From assembly GCA_029259535.1 (NCBI GenBank), contig JAPHEF010000003.1:19294-83293 (forward strand): a stretch of DNA of 64,000 nt, in the 5' to 3' direction. Made by a program: the position numbers and the translations under genes. Below are positions 24,285 through 33,131 of this stretch, piece by piece. Numbering within the stretch: position 1 is the first letter of the stretch; each line of letters begins with the position of its first letter. The notes under the pieces were generated by a model. That model worked only from the letters and a program-made list of their open reading frames with translations, made no database searches and had not been told where the DNA came from. This stretch comes from Alkanophaga liquidiphilum (GTDB taxonomy: Archaea > Halobacteriota > Syntropharchaeia > Alkanophagales > B39-G2).

Positions 24285-25816
24285 GAGAGAAAGATATAAT
24301 GTTTGAGGATAAACTCTGGAAAGCGGCAGATAAGTTAAGGAAAAAGGTGGAAGTTCACGATTATAAATATATTGTTTTAGGGCTGATATTTCTAAGATAT
24401 CTTTCCTATGCGTTTGAGGAGAAGAGGAGAGAAATATTAAACAAGGAAGCAAAGAATTATCCAGAAGAATTCAAAAGAGAAATCCTTGAGGATAAAGACC
24501 TTTACCTTGCTAATGGAACCCTATATGTTCCAGAAGAGGCGAGGTGGGATTACATAAAGAAAAATGCTAACCAGCAAAATATTGGAGAGATTTTGGACAA
24601 AGCTATAGAAGTTCTTGAGAACGAATATCCAAAACAACTTAAAGATGTGATTCCAAAGACATACACAGGAATAAACCTTGACCATTACGATTTAGCTCAC
24701 CTCATCAATCTTTTTTCATCCATTCAGTTTGGGTTGGAGCATAGAGGAAAGGATATATTTGGCAGGATTTATGAATACTTCCTTGGAAAATTTACGGAGG
24801 CAGAAGGTAAAAAGGGAGGCGAATTTTATACTCCAAGATGCCTCACAAAGCTTATTGTTGAGATTCTTGATGTTAAAGGTGGAAGAATTTTTGACCCCGC
24901 TTGTGGAAGCGGCGGATTTTTTGTATCTGCTTTAGAAAAACTTGAAAAAGAAAGAAGAGATAAAACCTCTCTTGCCATCTATGGGCAGGAGTCAAAAGAA
25001 TTTGTATGGAAAATGTGCAAGATGAACCTTGCAATAAGAGGGGCAGAGGGAGATATAAGATGGGGAGATTCTTATCATGATGACAAATTTTTTGATTTGA
25101 GAGCTGACTATGTAGTTTCAAATCCACCTTTTAACGATAGCGGATGGGATGCTGAAAGGGTTAAGCCAGAAGACCCCAGATTTAAATATGGCATTCCACC
25201 TGATAACAACGCCAACTTTGTGTGGATTCAGCATTATATCTATCATCTCGCACCAAATGGAAAAGCGGGATTTGTGATGGCAAACGGTGCTTTATCCGCT
25301 GGTGGTGTTGAAGGAGAAATTAGGAGAAAAGTAATTGAGGATGATTTGGTTTATGGAATAATAGCGACTCCTGCAAAGCTCTTTTATACAGTCTCGCTTC
25401 CAGCGTCTCTATGGTTTTTGAGGAAATCAAAGCCAGAACACATGAAGGGGAAGGTTTTGTTTGTATATGCGAAAAATATGTTTAAACCTATTTCAAGGAG
25501 GCAGGTTGTTTTTACAGATGAGCATATAGCAAAGATAGTTGAGAAGTTCAGGATGTTTGAAAGAGGAGAGCCAGAAGAGAAGATAAACGAGCTTGGATTT
25601 GCGAAGGTAGCAACGATTAAGGAGATAGCAAAGAATGGCTATGTCCTTACGCCGGGAAGATATGTAGGAATAAAACTTGAAGAAGATGAAACACCCTTTG
25701 AGGAAAAGATGAAGATTTATTCTGAAGAGCTTTCAAAGTTGCTTGAAGAGGAAAAAGAATTAACGGAGAAGATGAAAGAGGTTTTTAAGGCATTAAAATT
25801 TGAAGTGGGGCTATGA
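24281..25816 (+). CDS. hsdM: Type I restriction-modification methyltransferase subunit HsdM
   Basis: A protein of 511 residues. An N-terminal HsdM helical domain ('LWKAADKLRKKVEVHDYK') is followed by the N6-adenine methyltransferase core: SAM motif 'FDPACGSGGFFVSAL' near residue 205 and catalytic 'SNPPFNDSGW' near residue 280. It methylates adenine as part of an HsdM2-S complex. It opens the restriction genes of the island. Unusually, hsdS and hsdR are not next; three other genes come first. Confidence 0.97.
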   Translation: MREKDIMFEDKLWKAADKLRKKVEVHDYKYIVLGLIFLRYLSYAFEEKRREILNKEAKNYPEEFKREILEDKDLYLANGTLYVPEEARWDYIKKNANQQNIGEILDKAIEVLENEYPKQLKDVIPKTYTGINLDHYDLAHLINLFSSIQFGLEHRGKDIFGRIYEYFLGKFTEAEGKKGGEFYTPRCLTKLIVEILDVKGGRIFDPACGSGGFFVSALEKLEKERRDKTSLAIYGQESKEFVWKMCKMNLAIRGAEGDIRWGDSYHDDKFFDLRADYVVSNPPFNDSGWDAERVKPEDPRFKYGIPPDNNANFVWIQHYIYHLAPNGKAGFVMANGALSAGGVEGEIRRKVIEDDLVYGIIATPAKLFYTVSLPASLWFLRKSKPEHMKGKVLFVYAKNMFKPISRRQVVFTDEHIAKIVEKFRMFERGEPEEKINELGFAKVATIKEIAKNGYVLTPGRYVGIKLEEDETPFEEKMKIYSEELSKLLEEEKELTEKMKEVFKALKFEVGL

Positions 25817-26130
25817 TTGAAGAAAAAATAAAGGAAAAGGTTTATAAAATTTTTAGAGAAGCGGATGTGGGGGTTAACCGAATAATTCTTTTTGGTTCGA
25901 GAGCAAGAGGGGATTGGAAAAGAGGCAGTGATTGGGATCTACTCATCGTGGTGAATAAAGAGCTTGCGAGAAATGAAAAAATGGAACTCTCACACCTTAT
26001 AAGAAAAGAACTTGCGGAAGAATATATACCTTGCGATGTCATAATAAAGTCAGAAAAGGAAATTGAATATTATAAAGATTTTTTTGGCACAGTAACTTAC
26101 GAAGCCCTCAAAGAAGGGATTGAGATATGA
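25813..26130 (+). CDS. MNT-type minimal nucleotidyltransferase (antitoxin of a HEPN/MNT pair)
   Basis: A protein of 105 residues. The nucleotidyltransferase motif 'LFGSRARGDWKRGSDWDLL' has the GS..DxD metal-binding residues, and a third acidic residue is probably in 'YIPCDVIIKS'. In MntA-HepT systems (type VII toxin-antitoxin) this protein adenylylates and silences the HEPN toxin encoded beside it. It overlaps hsdM by four bases and the HEPN gene by four bases, so it sits inside the restriction operon. Confidence 0.9.
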   Translation: MIEEKIKEKVYKIFREADVGVNRIILFGSRARGDWKRGSDWDLLIVVNKELARNEKMELSHLIRKELAEEYIPCDVIIKSEKEIEYYKDFFGTVTYEALKEGIEI

Positions 26131-26534
26131 AAATGAATGAGAAGGTCAAAAAGTGGATTATAAAAGCAATGGAGGATTATAAAACGGTTGAGAATGAATT
26201 TAAACTTTCAGAAGAAGAGATGGTGACCAGCTCGGTTTGTTTTCATTGCCAGCAATTTGTTGAGAAAATGCTAAAAGCTTTCCTTACTTCAAAGGGTGTT
26301 GATTTTGGGAGAACTCATAACTTGGAGTTCCTAATAAAATTATGCTCTGATATAGACACGGAATTTAAAAAACTTGATGTAGGAAACCTTTCGGATTATG
26401 CGGTAGAAGTTAGATATGCAGATGAGTTTTACATTCCAACATTAGAAGAGGCAAAACGAGCTTTTGAAATTGCTAAAAAGGCAAAGGAATTCATATTTAG
26501 AAAGATGGAGATAAGAGAGGATGAGCTAAAATGA
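26127..26534 (+). CDS. HEPN-domain protein (partner of the MNT protein)
   Basis: A protein of 135 residues. 'SVCFHCQQFVEKMLKAFL', 'RTHNLEFLIKLC' and 'VRYADEFYIPTLEEAKRAF' are typical of the small HEPN family encoded beside MNT proteins. I do not see the R-x4-6-H RNase motif of the best-studied HEPN toxins, so RNase activity is uncertain. An ATG two codons downstream is an alternative start. It is coupled by ATGA overlaps on both sides. Confidence 0.88.
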   Translation: MKMNEKVKKWIIKAMEDYKTVENEFKLSEEEMVTSSVCFHCQQFVEKMLKAFLTSKGVDFGRTHNLEFLIKLCSDIDTEFKKLDVGNLSDYAVEVRYADEFYIPTLEEAKRAFEIAKKAKEFIFRKMEIREDELK

Positions 26535-27460
26535 GTGTTGAATTCAAAGAAGCATTTTCACATTGTTTAAATGAGCTGAATATCCCTAATATTGCTATTT
26601 CTATTCAAAGATGCGATTTTGAAAAAATAAGAAAAGCACATGATTCTATCCACGAATTTATGCTGATACCAACAGGTTTTATAAACTCTAACAAAGATTT
26701 TCAAGCAAAGTCAGCTTTTCTTATTTATCATAGCGAAGTTTTTGATCAGGCACATAGATCTTTATTAGAAGCTTTGACAGGATATTACAACGCTGCTTAC
26801 ACATTATTGAGAAATACGCTGGAATTGATTTTAAAAGGTGCTTTTTGGGAGTGTATGGCTCATAAGAAATACAGGGATAGAGCTGAGATTATCAGGAAAA
26901 CAGGAACAAAAATCGGAAACTCTAAGAAAACTCTCATAGATTGGCTGAGTGAGATAATTAGGCAAAAACCTTCAATAGAAGAGGAATTAGAAAAAACTTC
27001 TGCAGGAATTTATGATAAAATTTCACCACTTTTTGAAGATGAAACCCTTGAAAAGATTGTTCCAAAAGTAAAACCAATCATTAAACAACTTGCAAATTGG
27101 AAAATTTTTGATCCGATACAAGAGAGTATAAGTCCCGAAGACTACATTTACAGTTTTTATAAAAAATTATCAGCAGATGTTCATGTAGCACCAGATAAGA
27201 CAAACATTGGAAAAAGACTCCTTGCTGAAAAAGACTTGTTTGAAACTGAGGTTATACCAGAGGAATTGAATAGGTATGCTGAAGATTTACATAGAGTGAT
27301 GGATATTGGAATAGTTGTTGAGCTAAAGATTTTAGAGGACATCATAAATGAGCAATCCAAAAAATGGCTTGATGAGAGGTTAACTGCGGTAAGAGAATTA
27401 GGATTAAACTATGCATTTAAAAAGATCTCACAAATAATAGAAGGTAATGAATATGCTTAA
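26531..27460 (+). CDS. Unknown 309-aa helical protein inside the type I restriction operon
   Basis: I cannot assign a family with confidence. The protein is almost entirely helical. The segment 'YYNAAYTLLRNTLELILKG' recalls HEPN-like or DUF5677-type proteins. A later 'YKKLSADVHVAP' region contains a histidine that could pair with an upstream arginine, but this is speculation. It overlaps the HEPN gene by four bases and hsdS by 14, so it is co-translated with the restriction genes. Composition matches the island. A third effector or an accessory of the HEPN/MNT pair is possible. Confidence 0.75.
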   Translation: MSVEFKEAFSHCLNELNIPNIAISIQRCDFEKIRKAHDSIHEFMLIPTGFINSNKDFQAKSAFLIYHSEVFDQAHRSLLEALTGYYNAAYTLLRNTLELILKGAFWECMAHKKYRDRAEIIRKTGTKIGNSKKTLIDWLSEIIRQKPSIEEELEKTSAGIYDKISPLFEDETLEKIVPKVKPIIKQLANWKIFDPIQESISPEDYIYSFYKKLSADVHVAPDKTNIGKRLLAEKDLFETEVIPEELNRYAEDLHRVMDIGIVVELKILEDIINEQSKKWLDERLTAVRELGLNYAFKKISQIIEGNEYA

Positions 27461-28727
27461 ATTCAGATGGGAAACTGAATTCAAGGAAACTGAAATCGGA
27501 GAGATGCCGAAGGATTGGGAGGTAAGGAAAATTGGTATTGTTGCAAAAGTAAATGAAGAGCTTATAAATAAAAATTACAATTACAAAATCATTGAATATA
27601 TTGATATTAATTCTGTTGAGAGTGGACTAATTTTAGAGAAGAAGGTTATTCCCTTGGAAATTGCTCCTACTCGTGCAAAGAGAGTAGTTAGGAACAATGA
27701 TATTTTACTTTCCACAGTTAGACCTAATCTTAGACACTATGCTTTTGTTAAATATTCAAAACCAAATACAATTGCCTCAACTGGATTTGCTGTAATTCGT
27801 GCTAAAAATATAGAGCCACGGTATCTTTACTATTACATCACTACTGACTTTGTTACTGAATATTTAACGCAAATAGCGGAGACGCATACTTCAGCTTACC
27901 CATCTTTTACACCAGATGTAGTTGAAAACCTGAAAACGCCTTATCCGTCTCCTCCCGAACAATCCCGCATCGCCACAGTTTTATCGTGGTTTGACGATTT
28001 GATAGAGAACAAGAAAAGGCAGAACGAGATTTTAGAAAAGGTAGCGATGGCGATTTTCAAATCATGGTTTGTAGATTTTGAGCCTTTCAAGGATGAGGAG
28101 TTTGTCTATAACGAAGAGTTGGGAAAGGAGATACCGAAAGGGTGGGAGGTTAAAAGTATTTCAGAAATAGCTAAAATTTATCTTGGTGGGACTCCATCCA
28201 GAAATAGGAAGGAATTTTGGAACGGAGATATTAAATGGGCAACTGCGAAAGATGTAGCTAACACACGAGGAGTGTATATCTTCGAAACCGAAGAAAAAAT
28301 TACGAAGAAGGGGCTTGAAAAAAGTAATGCAAAATTACTTCCTACAAACACAGTTATCATAACTGCAAGGGGTACTGTTGGAGAGATACGACTTCTGGGA
28401 GAGCCAATAGCATTTAATCAAACTTGCTATGGTTTAGTACCCAAAGATATAAGCTGTTACTATCTTTTTTTAGCTTTGCGAGACGCAATAACACAAATTA
28501 AAGCGGTATCTTATGGAACTGTGTTCGACACAATCACGATGAAAAATTTTGATGAAATACAAATACTGCTTCCACCACAACCAATCTTAGAAAAATTCCA
28601 CTCCCTCGTAGAGCCATTATTCCAAAAAATAATTTTAAATCAGAAACAAATTATGGTTTTGCGGAAAATAAGGGATGCTTTACTACCGAAGCTTGTATTT
28701 GGAAAGTTGAGAGTTGAGGAAATATGA
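27447..28727 (+). CDS. hsdS: Type I restriction specificity subunit HsdS
   Basis: A protein of 426 residues. Two target-recognition domains are separated by the central conserved helix region 'PSPPEQSRIATVLSWFDDL', and the second ends near 'LPPQPILEKFHSLVEPLF'. Each half begins with the standard 'GEMPKDWEVRKIG' / 'KEIPKGWEVKSIS' strand. The two domains read a bipartite DNA site for HsdM and HsdR. The start overlaps the 309-aa gene; an ATG two codons later is an alternative. Target sites cannot be predicted by eye. Confidence 0.95.
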   Translation: MNMLKFRWETEFKETEIGEMPKDWEVRKIGIVAKVNEELINKNYNYKIIEYIDINSVESGLILEKKVIPLEIAPTRAKRVVRNNDILLSTVRPNLRHYAFVKYSKPNTIASTGFAVIRAKNIEPRYLYYYITTDFVTEYLTQIAETHTSAYPSFTPDVVENLKTPYPSPPEQSRIATVLSWFDDLIENKKRQNEILEKVAMAIFKSWFVDFEPFKDEEFVYNEELGKEIPKGWEVKSISEIAKIYLGGTPSRNRKEFWNGDIKWATAKDVANTRGVYIFETEEKITKKGLEKSNAKLLPTNTVIITARGTVGEIRLLGEPIAFNQTCYGLVPKDISCYYLFLALRDAITQIKAVSYGTVFDTITMKNFDEIQILLPPQPILEKFHSLVEPLFQKIILNQKQIMVLRKIRDALLPKLVFGKLRVEEI

Positions 28728-28837
28728 AAATAACTTTTTCAAAACATGCATTGCAGAAAATTAAAGAGGGGAAGATCAAAGTAGAAATGGTTGAGGAAAT
28801 AAGGAGAAAGGAGGGGATAAGATGGGTGAGAATGTAA
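28724..28837 (+). pseudogene. Truncated DUF4258-like ORF (37 aa)
   Basis: 'MKITFSKHALQKIKEGKIK' matches the start of DUF4258 proteins, which are usually about 80-90 residues and often precede DUF2283. Here the frame ends after 37 residues, 16 bases into the DUF2283 gene, so the C-terminal two thirds are missing, as after an internal deletion. It is still coupled to hsdS by ATGA. If translated it might serve only to bring ribosomes to DUF2283. Confidence 0.55.
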
Positions 28838-29037
28838 AAGTTTGGTTTGACGAGGAAACGGATATTCTCTACGTTTCGCTCAAAGAAGGGATTTCTGTGG
28901 ATTCTGAAGAAGTGGCGGAAAACGTAAGGGTGGAATATGATGAACAAAATCAAATTATTGGCGTAGAAATCCATAATATTACAAAAATGTTGGCAAAACC
29001 TCTCGCCAAGCAGTTGAGAGAAGCTATTAAAGCATGA
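28822..29037 (+). CDS. DUF2283 family protein
   Basis: A protein of 71 residues that contains the DUF2283 core 'VWFDEETDILYVSLKEG' and 'NVRVEYDEQNQIIGVEIHN'. DUF2283 proteins are small and commonly paired with DUF4258, and the pair has been suspected to act as toxin and antitoxin. Here the partner is truncated, so DUF2283 may be an orphan. It has a strong ribosome site (GAGAAAGGAGG) and is followed one base after its stop by hsdR. Confidence 0.85.
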   Translation: MGENVKVWFDEETDILYVSLKEGISVDSEEVAENVRVEYDEQNQIIGVEIHNITKMLAKPLAKQLREAIKA

Positions 29038-29038
29038 T

Positions 29039-32000
29039 ATGAAGGCAGAGCTTACAGAAGACTATATGGTGGAGCGGGCAGCGGTAAACTGGCTTAAAGA
29101 GCTTGGACACTCTTATATTCACGGCTCCGAGTTAAGCCCTGAAAATGGGGAGAGGGAATCTTACAGGCATGTTGTTTTAAAGAGAAGGTTTATTCAGGCA
29201 ATAAAAAGGATAAATCCTTGGCTTACGGATGAGCTTGCAGAGGAGGTTTATAAAAAGATTGTGGAGCTTGAGCATCCGGATTTTGTTGTTAAGGGAAAGA
29301 TATTTTACGATTTCTTAACAAATGGAGTTAAGCTGACATTCAAGGAGGGAAAGGAAGAGAAAACGAAAATTGTAAGAATTGTTGATTTTGAAAACCCTGA
29401 AAACAACGAGTTTCTGGCAGCAAATCAATTTACAGTTGAATATCAGTATGAAAAAGGCATGCACAGAAGACCAGATTTAGTTATTTTCATAAATGGCTTG
29501 CCCTTAGCTGTGTTCGAGTTCAAAAGCTTTAATGCAAACGAGACGGCGAGAGATGCCTTCAACGACCACAAAACAAAGATGAAAGACATCCCTCAGCTAT
29601 ATGCTTATGCTCAGGTGCTTGTTGCAAGTGATGGATTTGAAACGAAGTATGGCTCGCCAACGAGCGATTGGGATAGGTTTTTTGTATGGGAAGGAATTTT
29701 CAGCGATGACGATGTTGAAGTTGAGGAAATAGAGGAAGGACACTTCAGATACTTCTTTAAAGGTGAAGAACTAACCTCTCTTGAGGTTTTACTGAAAGGG
29801 CTATTTAGAAAAAATCATTTTTTGGAATTCCTTGAAGATTTCATTCTTTACGAAAAATCTGGAGAAACTTATGAAAAGAAGATAGCGATATTTCACCAGT
29901 TTTACACTGTAAGAAAAGCGGTAGAGAGAACCAAAAAACGCGCTCTTGAAGGTAAAACGCCTGAAGAAAGAAGGATTGGGGTTGTGTGGCACACTCAAGG
30001 AACAGGAAAATCCCTTACGATGCTTTTCTACGCAAGAAAAGTTTTGAAGATAAAGGAATTTGGGAACCCCCTCTTGCTTTTCATAACAGACAGAAGAAAT
30101 CTTGATGAGCAACTGTATAATCTTTTTTCTTTCATGCCTATTGTTAAGCGTGCTGAAAGCATAAAGGAATTGCAGGAATTAATAAAGACTCAAGCAGGTG
30201 GAATAATTTTCGCAACCATCCAGAAGTTTGGAAAGAAAAAGGAGGAGGAATATCCTTTTCTTACCGACAGAAAAAATATAATTGTGGTAGCAGATGAAGC
30301 ACACAGAAGCCAATATAGGGAGCTTGCAAGAAATCTGAGAAAGGCGATTCCAAATGCATCTTTTATGGGCTTCACTGCAACCCCTATTGAGCATCAGAAT
30401 AGAGATACCTATCTTGTTTTTGGAGAGCCGATAAGTGTTTACTCAATGGATAAGGCAAGGAGGCATAAAGTAGTTGTTCCGATCTATTACGAGCCGAGAC
30501 TTCCAGAACTGCACCTGACAAATGAGTTTATTGATGAAGAATTTGAAGAAATTTCAGAATTTATGTCGCCTGAAGAAAGGGAAGCATTAAAAAGGAGGTT
30601 TGCAAGGCTCGAAAGATTAATCCTAAATCCAGAAAGACTGAGCAAAATAGCAGAGGATATAGTTGAGCATTTTAACAAGAGATGTCAAGAAATAGAAGGG
30701 AAGGCAATGGTTGTTACAATTTCAAGGAAGGTTGCAGTAAAGCTTTATGAAGAGATAACAAAACAGCCAAATGCCCCTTCTGTTGCGGTTGTGATTTCTG
30801 GAAATAAGAGTAAAGACCCTGAAGAATTCTGGCAACATTTGAGAAATAAGAAGGAGCTTGAGGAGCTTCTTAACAATTTCAAAAATCCAGAAAGAGACCT
30901 AAAGATAGTTATAGTTGTTGATATGCTTTTAACGGGATTTGATGTTCCCTGCTTGCATACAATGTATTTCGATAAGCCGATGAAGGATCATTCATTAGTT
31001 CAGGCGATAGCAAGGGTAAATAGGGTATTTAAAGATAAACCCGGTGGCTTAATTGTTGACTATATAGGGATTGCGGATGATTTGAGAAAATCATTAAGCA
31101 GATACACGATTGAAACAATAAGAGAAGTGTTAACAGACATTAATGAGGTTCTTTCGCTTCTAAAAGAGAAATATGACATCGTATCATCTTTTTTCAGCGG
31201 ATTAAACTACAAAGAATGGAGAGAACTCCCTCCAGAAAAACTTTCTAAATTGACGGCAGAAGCATACAACAGGATAGCAGCTGAAGAGAAGAAAAAGATG
31301 TTTGTGAAAAACTTTGTTGCACTTAAAAAGCTCTATTTGCTTGCAAGTCCGCATCCGGAGACAATTGCAATAAAAGATGATATAAGGTTCTTTGAGATGA
31401 TTAAAAAGATGGTTGTAAAATACTCAACCACAAGAATAAGAGAAGTTTCAAGGGATTTAGAATATGAGATAAATCAACTTATTTCAAGGAGCATATCCGC
31501 AGAAAAGCCTATTGACATTTTTGAATTGCTTAAAAAGGAAAAGCCGGAAATTTCTATCTTAGATGAGAGTTTCCTTGCACAGTTTAAAGAGATGGAATAC
31601 AAAAATTACGCCGCAGACTTGCTTTTGAAGATAATAAACGATGAACTCAAAGTAAGGATGAAGAAAAATCCCTTCAGATATAAATCTTTTTATGAAATGC
31701 TCAAAAAATTGATTGAGAAATACAATATCAGGCTTATAACAGCTGCTGATGTGATAGAAGAGCTCATAGAAATTGCTAAAGAGATAAAGAAAAAGCAGAA
31801 GGAGGGAGAAGAACTTAATTTAACTGAGGAAGAACTCGCTTTTTATGATTTGCTTTCCTCAAAAGAAAAAGTTTTTGAAAATTATGAGGAAATAAAGGCT
31901 GTGGCCAAAGAAATCGTTAAAGAGCTAGGCTACCATGTGAAATTAGCCGACTGGAATAAAAAAGAATATCTAAGGGCAAAAATAAAAGTAGCTTTGAAAA

Positions 32001-32107
32001 ATGCATTGATTAAAGTAGTAGATGCTCGTATTAGCTATGGAGAAATTAATAAAATAGCTTCTGAAATACTTACCTATGCGGAAGAGATATATGGTTATAT
32101 GCATTGA
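29039..32107 (+). CDS. hsdR: Type I restriction endonuclease subunit HsdR
   Basis: A protein of 1022 residues. The N-terminal nuclease site is 'RRPDLVIFINGLPL' plus 'FEFKSFN' (near residues 143-166). The translocase has Walker A 'TQGTGKSLT' (near 319), the helicase box 'ADEAHRSQ' (near 418), 'GFTATP' (near 443), and later helicase motifs 'DMLLTGFDVP' and 'QAIARVNRV'. The C-terminal helical domain contacts HsdM/S. All motifs look intact, so restriction is probably active. It is the largest gene of the island. Confidence 0.97.
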   Translation: MKAELTEDYMVERAAVNWLKELGHSYIHGSELSPENGERESYRHVVLKRRFIQAIKRINPWLTDELAEEVYKKIVELEHPDFVVKGKIFYDFLTNGVKLTFKEGKEEKTKIVRIVDFENPENNEFLAANQFTVEYQYEKGMHRRPDLVIFINGLPLAVFEFKSFNANETARDAFNDHKTKMKDIPQLYAYAQVLVASDGFETKYGSPTSDWDRFFVWEGIFSDDDVEVEEIEEGHFRYFFKGEELTSLEVLLKGLFRKNHFLEFLEDFILYEKSGETYEKKIAIFHQFYTVRKAVERTKKRALEGKTPEERRIGVVWHTQGTGKSLTMLFYARKVLKIKEFGNPLLLFITDRRNLDEQLYNLFSFMPIVKRAESIKELQELIKTQAGGIIFATIQKFGKKKEEEYPFLTDRKNIIVVADEAHRSQYRELARNLRKAIPNASFMGFTATPIEHQNRDTYLVFGEPISVYSMDKARRHKVVVPIYYEPRLPELHLTNEFIDEEFEEISEFMSPEEREALKRRFARLERLILNPERLSKIAEDIVEHFNKRCQEIEGKAMVVTISRKVAVKLYEEITKQPNAPSVAVVISGNKSKDPEEFWQHLRNKKELEELLNNFKNPERDLKIVIVVDMLLTGFDVPCLHTMYFDKPMKDHSLVQAIARVNRVFKDKPGGLIVDYIGIADDLRKSLSRYTIETIREVLTDINEVLSLLKEKYDIVSSFFSGLNYKEWRELPPEKLSKLTAEAYNRIAAEEKKKMFVKNFVALKKLYLLASPHPETIAIKDDIRFFEMIKKMVVKYSTTRIREVSRDLEYEINQLISRSISAEKPIDIFELLKKEKPEISILDESFLAQFKEMEYKNYAADLLLKIINDELKVRMKKNPFRYKSFYEMLKKLIEKYNIRLITAADVIEELIEIAKEIKKKQKEGEELNLTEEELAFYDLLSSKEKVFENYEEIKAVAKEIVKELGYHVKLADWNKKEYLRAKIKVALKNALIKVVDARISYGEINKIASEILTYAEEIYGYMH

Positions 32108-32390
32108 TTTTTCCGAAATTTTGCATGAATTGAGGAAGATGGACTTTACACCATTAATTCGTTCAATGGTTGAACTGAGTAACGTTACAATTAGGGATGA
32201 AATTGGTGTATATAGACTTGCTTCTGGTTTGACAAAGATACTATTCCCGAACAAACAATTTGACAAAGAAGATTTAAAGATGATAATGGATTTTGTGATA
32301 GAATTAAGGCAAAAAATAGCCGATTTGCTTCACAGAATGGCTCCGGGAGAGTTTGAGAGGAAAAAGATTGAATACTCGATTAAAAGTTAA
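32076..32390 (+). pseudogene. Probable C-terminal remnant of a BREX BrxL (Lon-like) gene
   Basis: The 104-residue frame overlaps the hsdR end. From 'DFSEILHELRKMDFTPLIR' through 'YRLASGLTKILFPNKQ' and 'DFVIELRQKIADLLHRMAPGEFE' it resembles, from memory, the C-terminal helical domain of BrxL proteins. Full BrxL is around 600-700 residues, so the AAA and protease parts would be missing. Alternatively it is an independent small helical protein of the restriction operon. The AT-rich island ends here and GC-rich housekeeping genes resume. Confidence 0.45.
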
Positions 32391-32402
32391 ATTAAATTTA
32401 CC

Positions 32403-32414
32403 AAAAATTTATTT
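32403..32414 (+). promoter_or_regulatory. TATA box of the Sec61-beta gene
   Basis: AAAAATTTATTTAAC is centred about 29 bases before the ATG at 32438. GGAGAG follows at 32419, giving a short-leader transcript. Confidence 0.5.
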
Positions 32415-32437
32415 AACTGGAGAGAATAGGAAAGACG

Positions 32438-32659
32438 ATGGCCACGAAGAAGGCTGTTAAAGGTAAGAGCAAGAAAGCAAGAAGAGGAAGAGGTGGCAGC
32501 GAGCGTTCGGGACTTGTGTCGTCGGCGGGTTTGATGAGGTATTTCGACGTTGAGGAGTCGGCGATAAAAATCTCGCCAAAGGCAATAGTTCTAATAGGAA
32601 TTTTAATAGGTGTTGTCGTTCTCGCCCTTGAGATTTATTACGGCGTATGGCCGCCGTAG
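32438..32659 (+). CDS. secG: Preprotein translocase subunit Sec61-beta (SecG)
   Basis: A protein of 73 residues: a basic N-terminus ('KSKKARRGRGGSERSG'), the family motif 'SAGLMRYFDVEES', and one C-terminal membrane helix ('IVLIGILIGVVVLALEIYYG'). It is the tail-anchored third subunit of the archaeal SecYE-beta channel. Length and order of parts match the archaeal family. Confidence 0.95.
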   Translation: MATKKAVKGKSKKARRGRGGSERSGLVSSAGLMRYFDVEESAIKISPKAIVLIGILIGVVVLALEIYYGVWPP

Positions 32660-32675
32660 CGTGCGGGTGTGAGGC

Positions 32676-33131
32676 ATGAGCTTGGGAATGGTGGATATAA
32701 GCGCTAAGGAGGACATCATCCGCATCTCAGAAGCCTACGGTAGGCTCAGGCTGAAGAGAAATACGGTGCTTGCGATAAAGAGGGGCGAGGTGCCGAAGGG
32801 CGACGTTCTCAGTTGTGCAGAAGCCGCCGCCATCCTCGCAGTTAAAAACACACCTTTCACGATTCCACTTTGCCATCCGATAGGGATAAGTAGCGTCTCC
32901 GTGCGTTTTAACCTCGACCGCGACGGCGGCTTTGTAGAGGTCTTCGTGATGGTGAAGTCCGTCGGAAAGACGGGCGTAGAGATGGAGGCGTTACACGGCG
33001 TCACAGTCGCCCTGCTGACAATATGGGACATGGTCAAAGCTCTCGAAAAGGACGAATCTGGAAACTACCCGACGACGAAGATTGAAGAGATTAGGGTTTT
33101 GAGTAAAGTGAAAGAAGTGGGAGAGGGGTGA
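32676..33131 (+). CDS. moaC: Cyclic pyranopterin monophosphate synthase MoaC
   Basis: A protein of 151 residues. The motifs 'MVDISAKED', 'NTPFTIPLCHPIG' and 'GKTGVEMEALHGV' are those of MoaC, which makes cyclic pyranopterin in the first stage of molybdopterin/tungstopterin synthesis. That cofactor is required by the AOR encoded at 13886. The ATG at 32688 ('MVDISAK') is an alternative start. The stop overlaps the next gene (GTGA). Confidence 0.96.
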   Translation: MSLGMVDISAKEDIIRISEAYGRLRLKRNTVLAIKRGEVPKGDVLSCAEAAAILAVKNTPFTIPLCHPIGISSVSVRFNLDRDGGFVEVFVMVKSVGKTGVEMEALHGVTVALLTIWDMVKALEKDESGNYPTTKIEEIRVLSKVKEVGEG

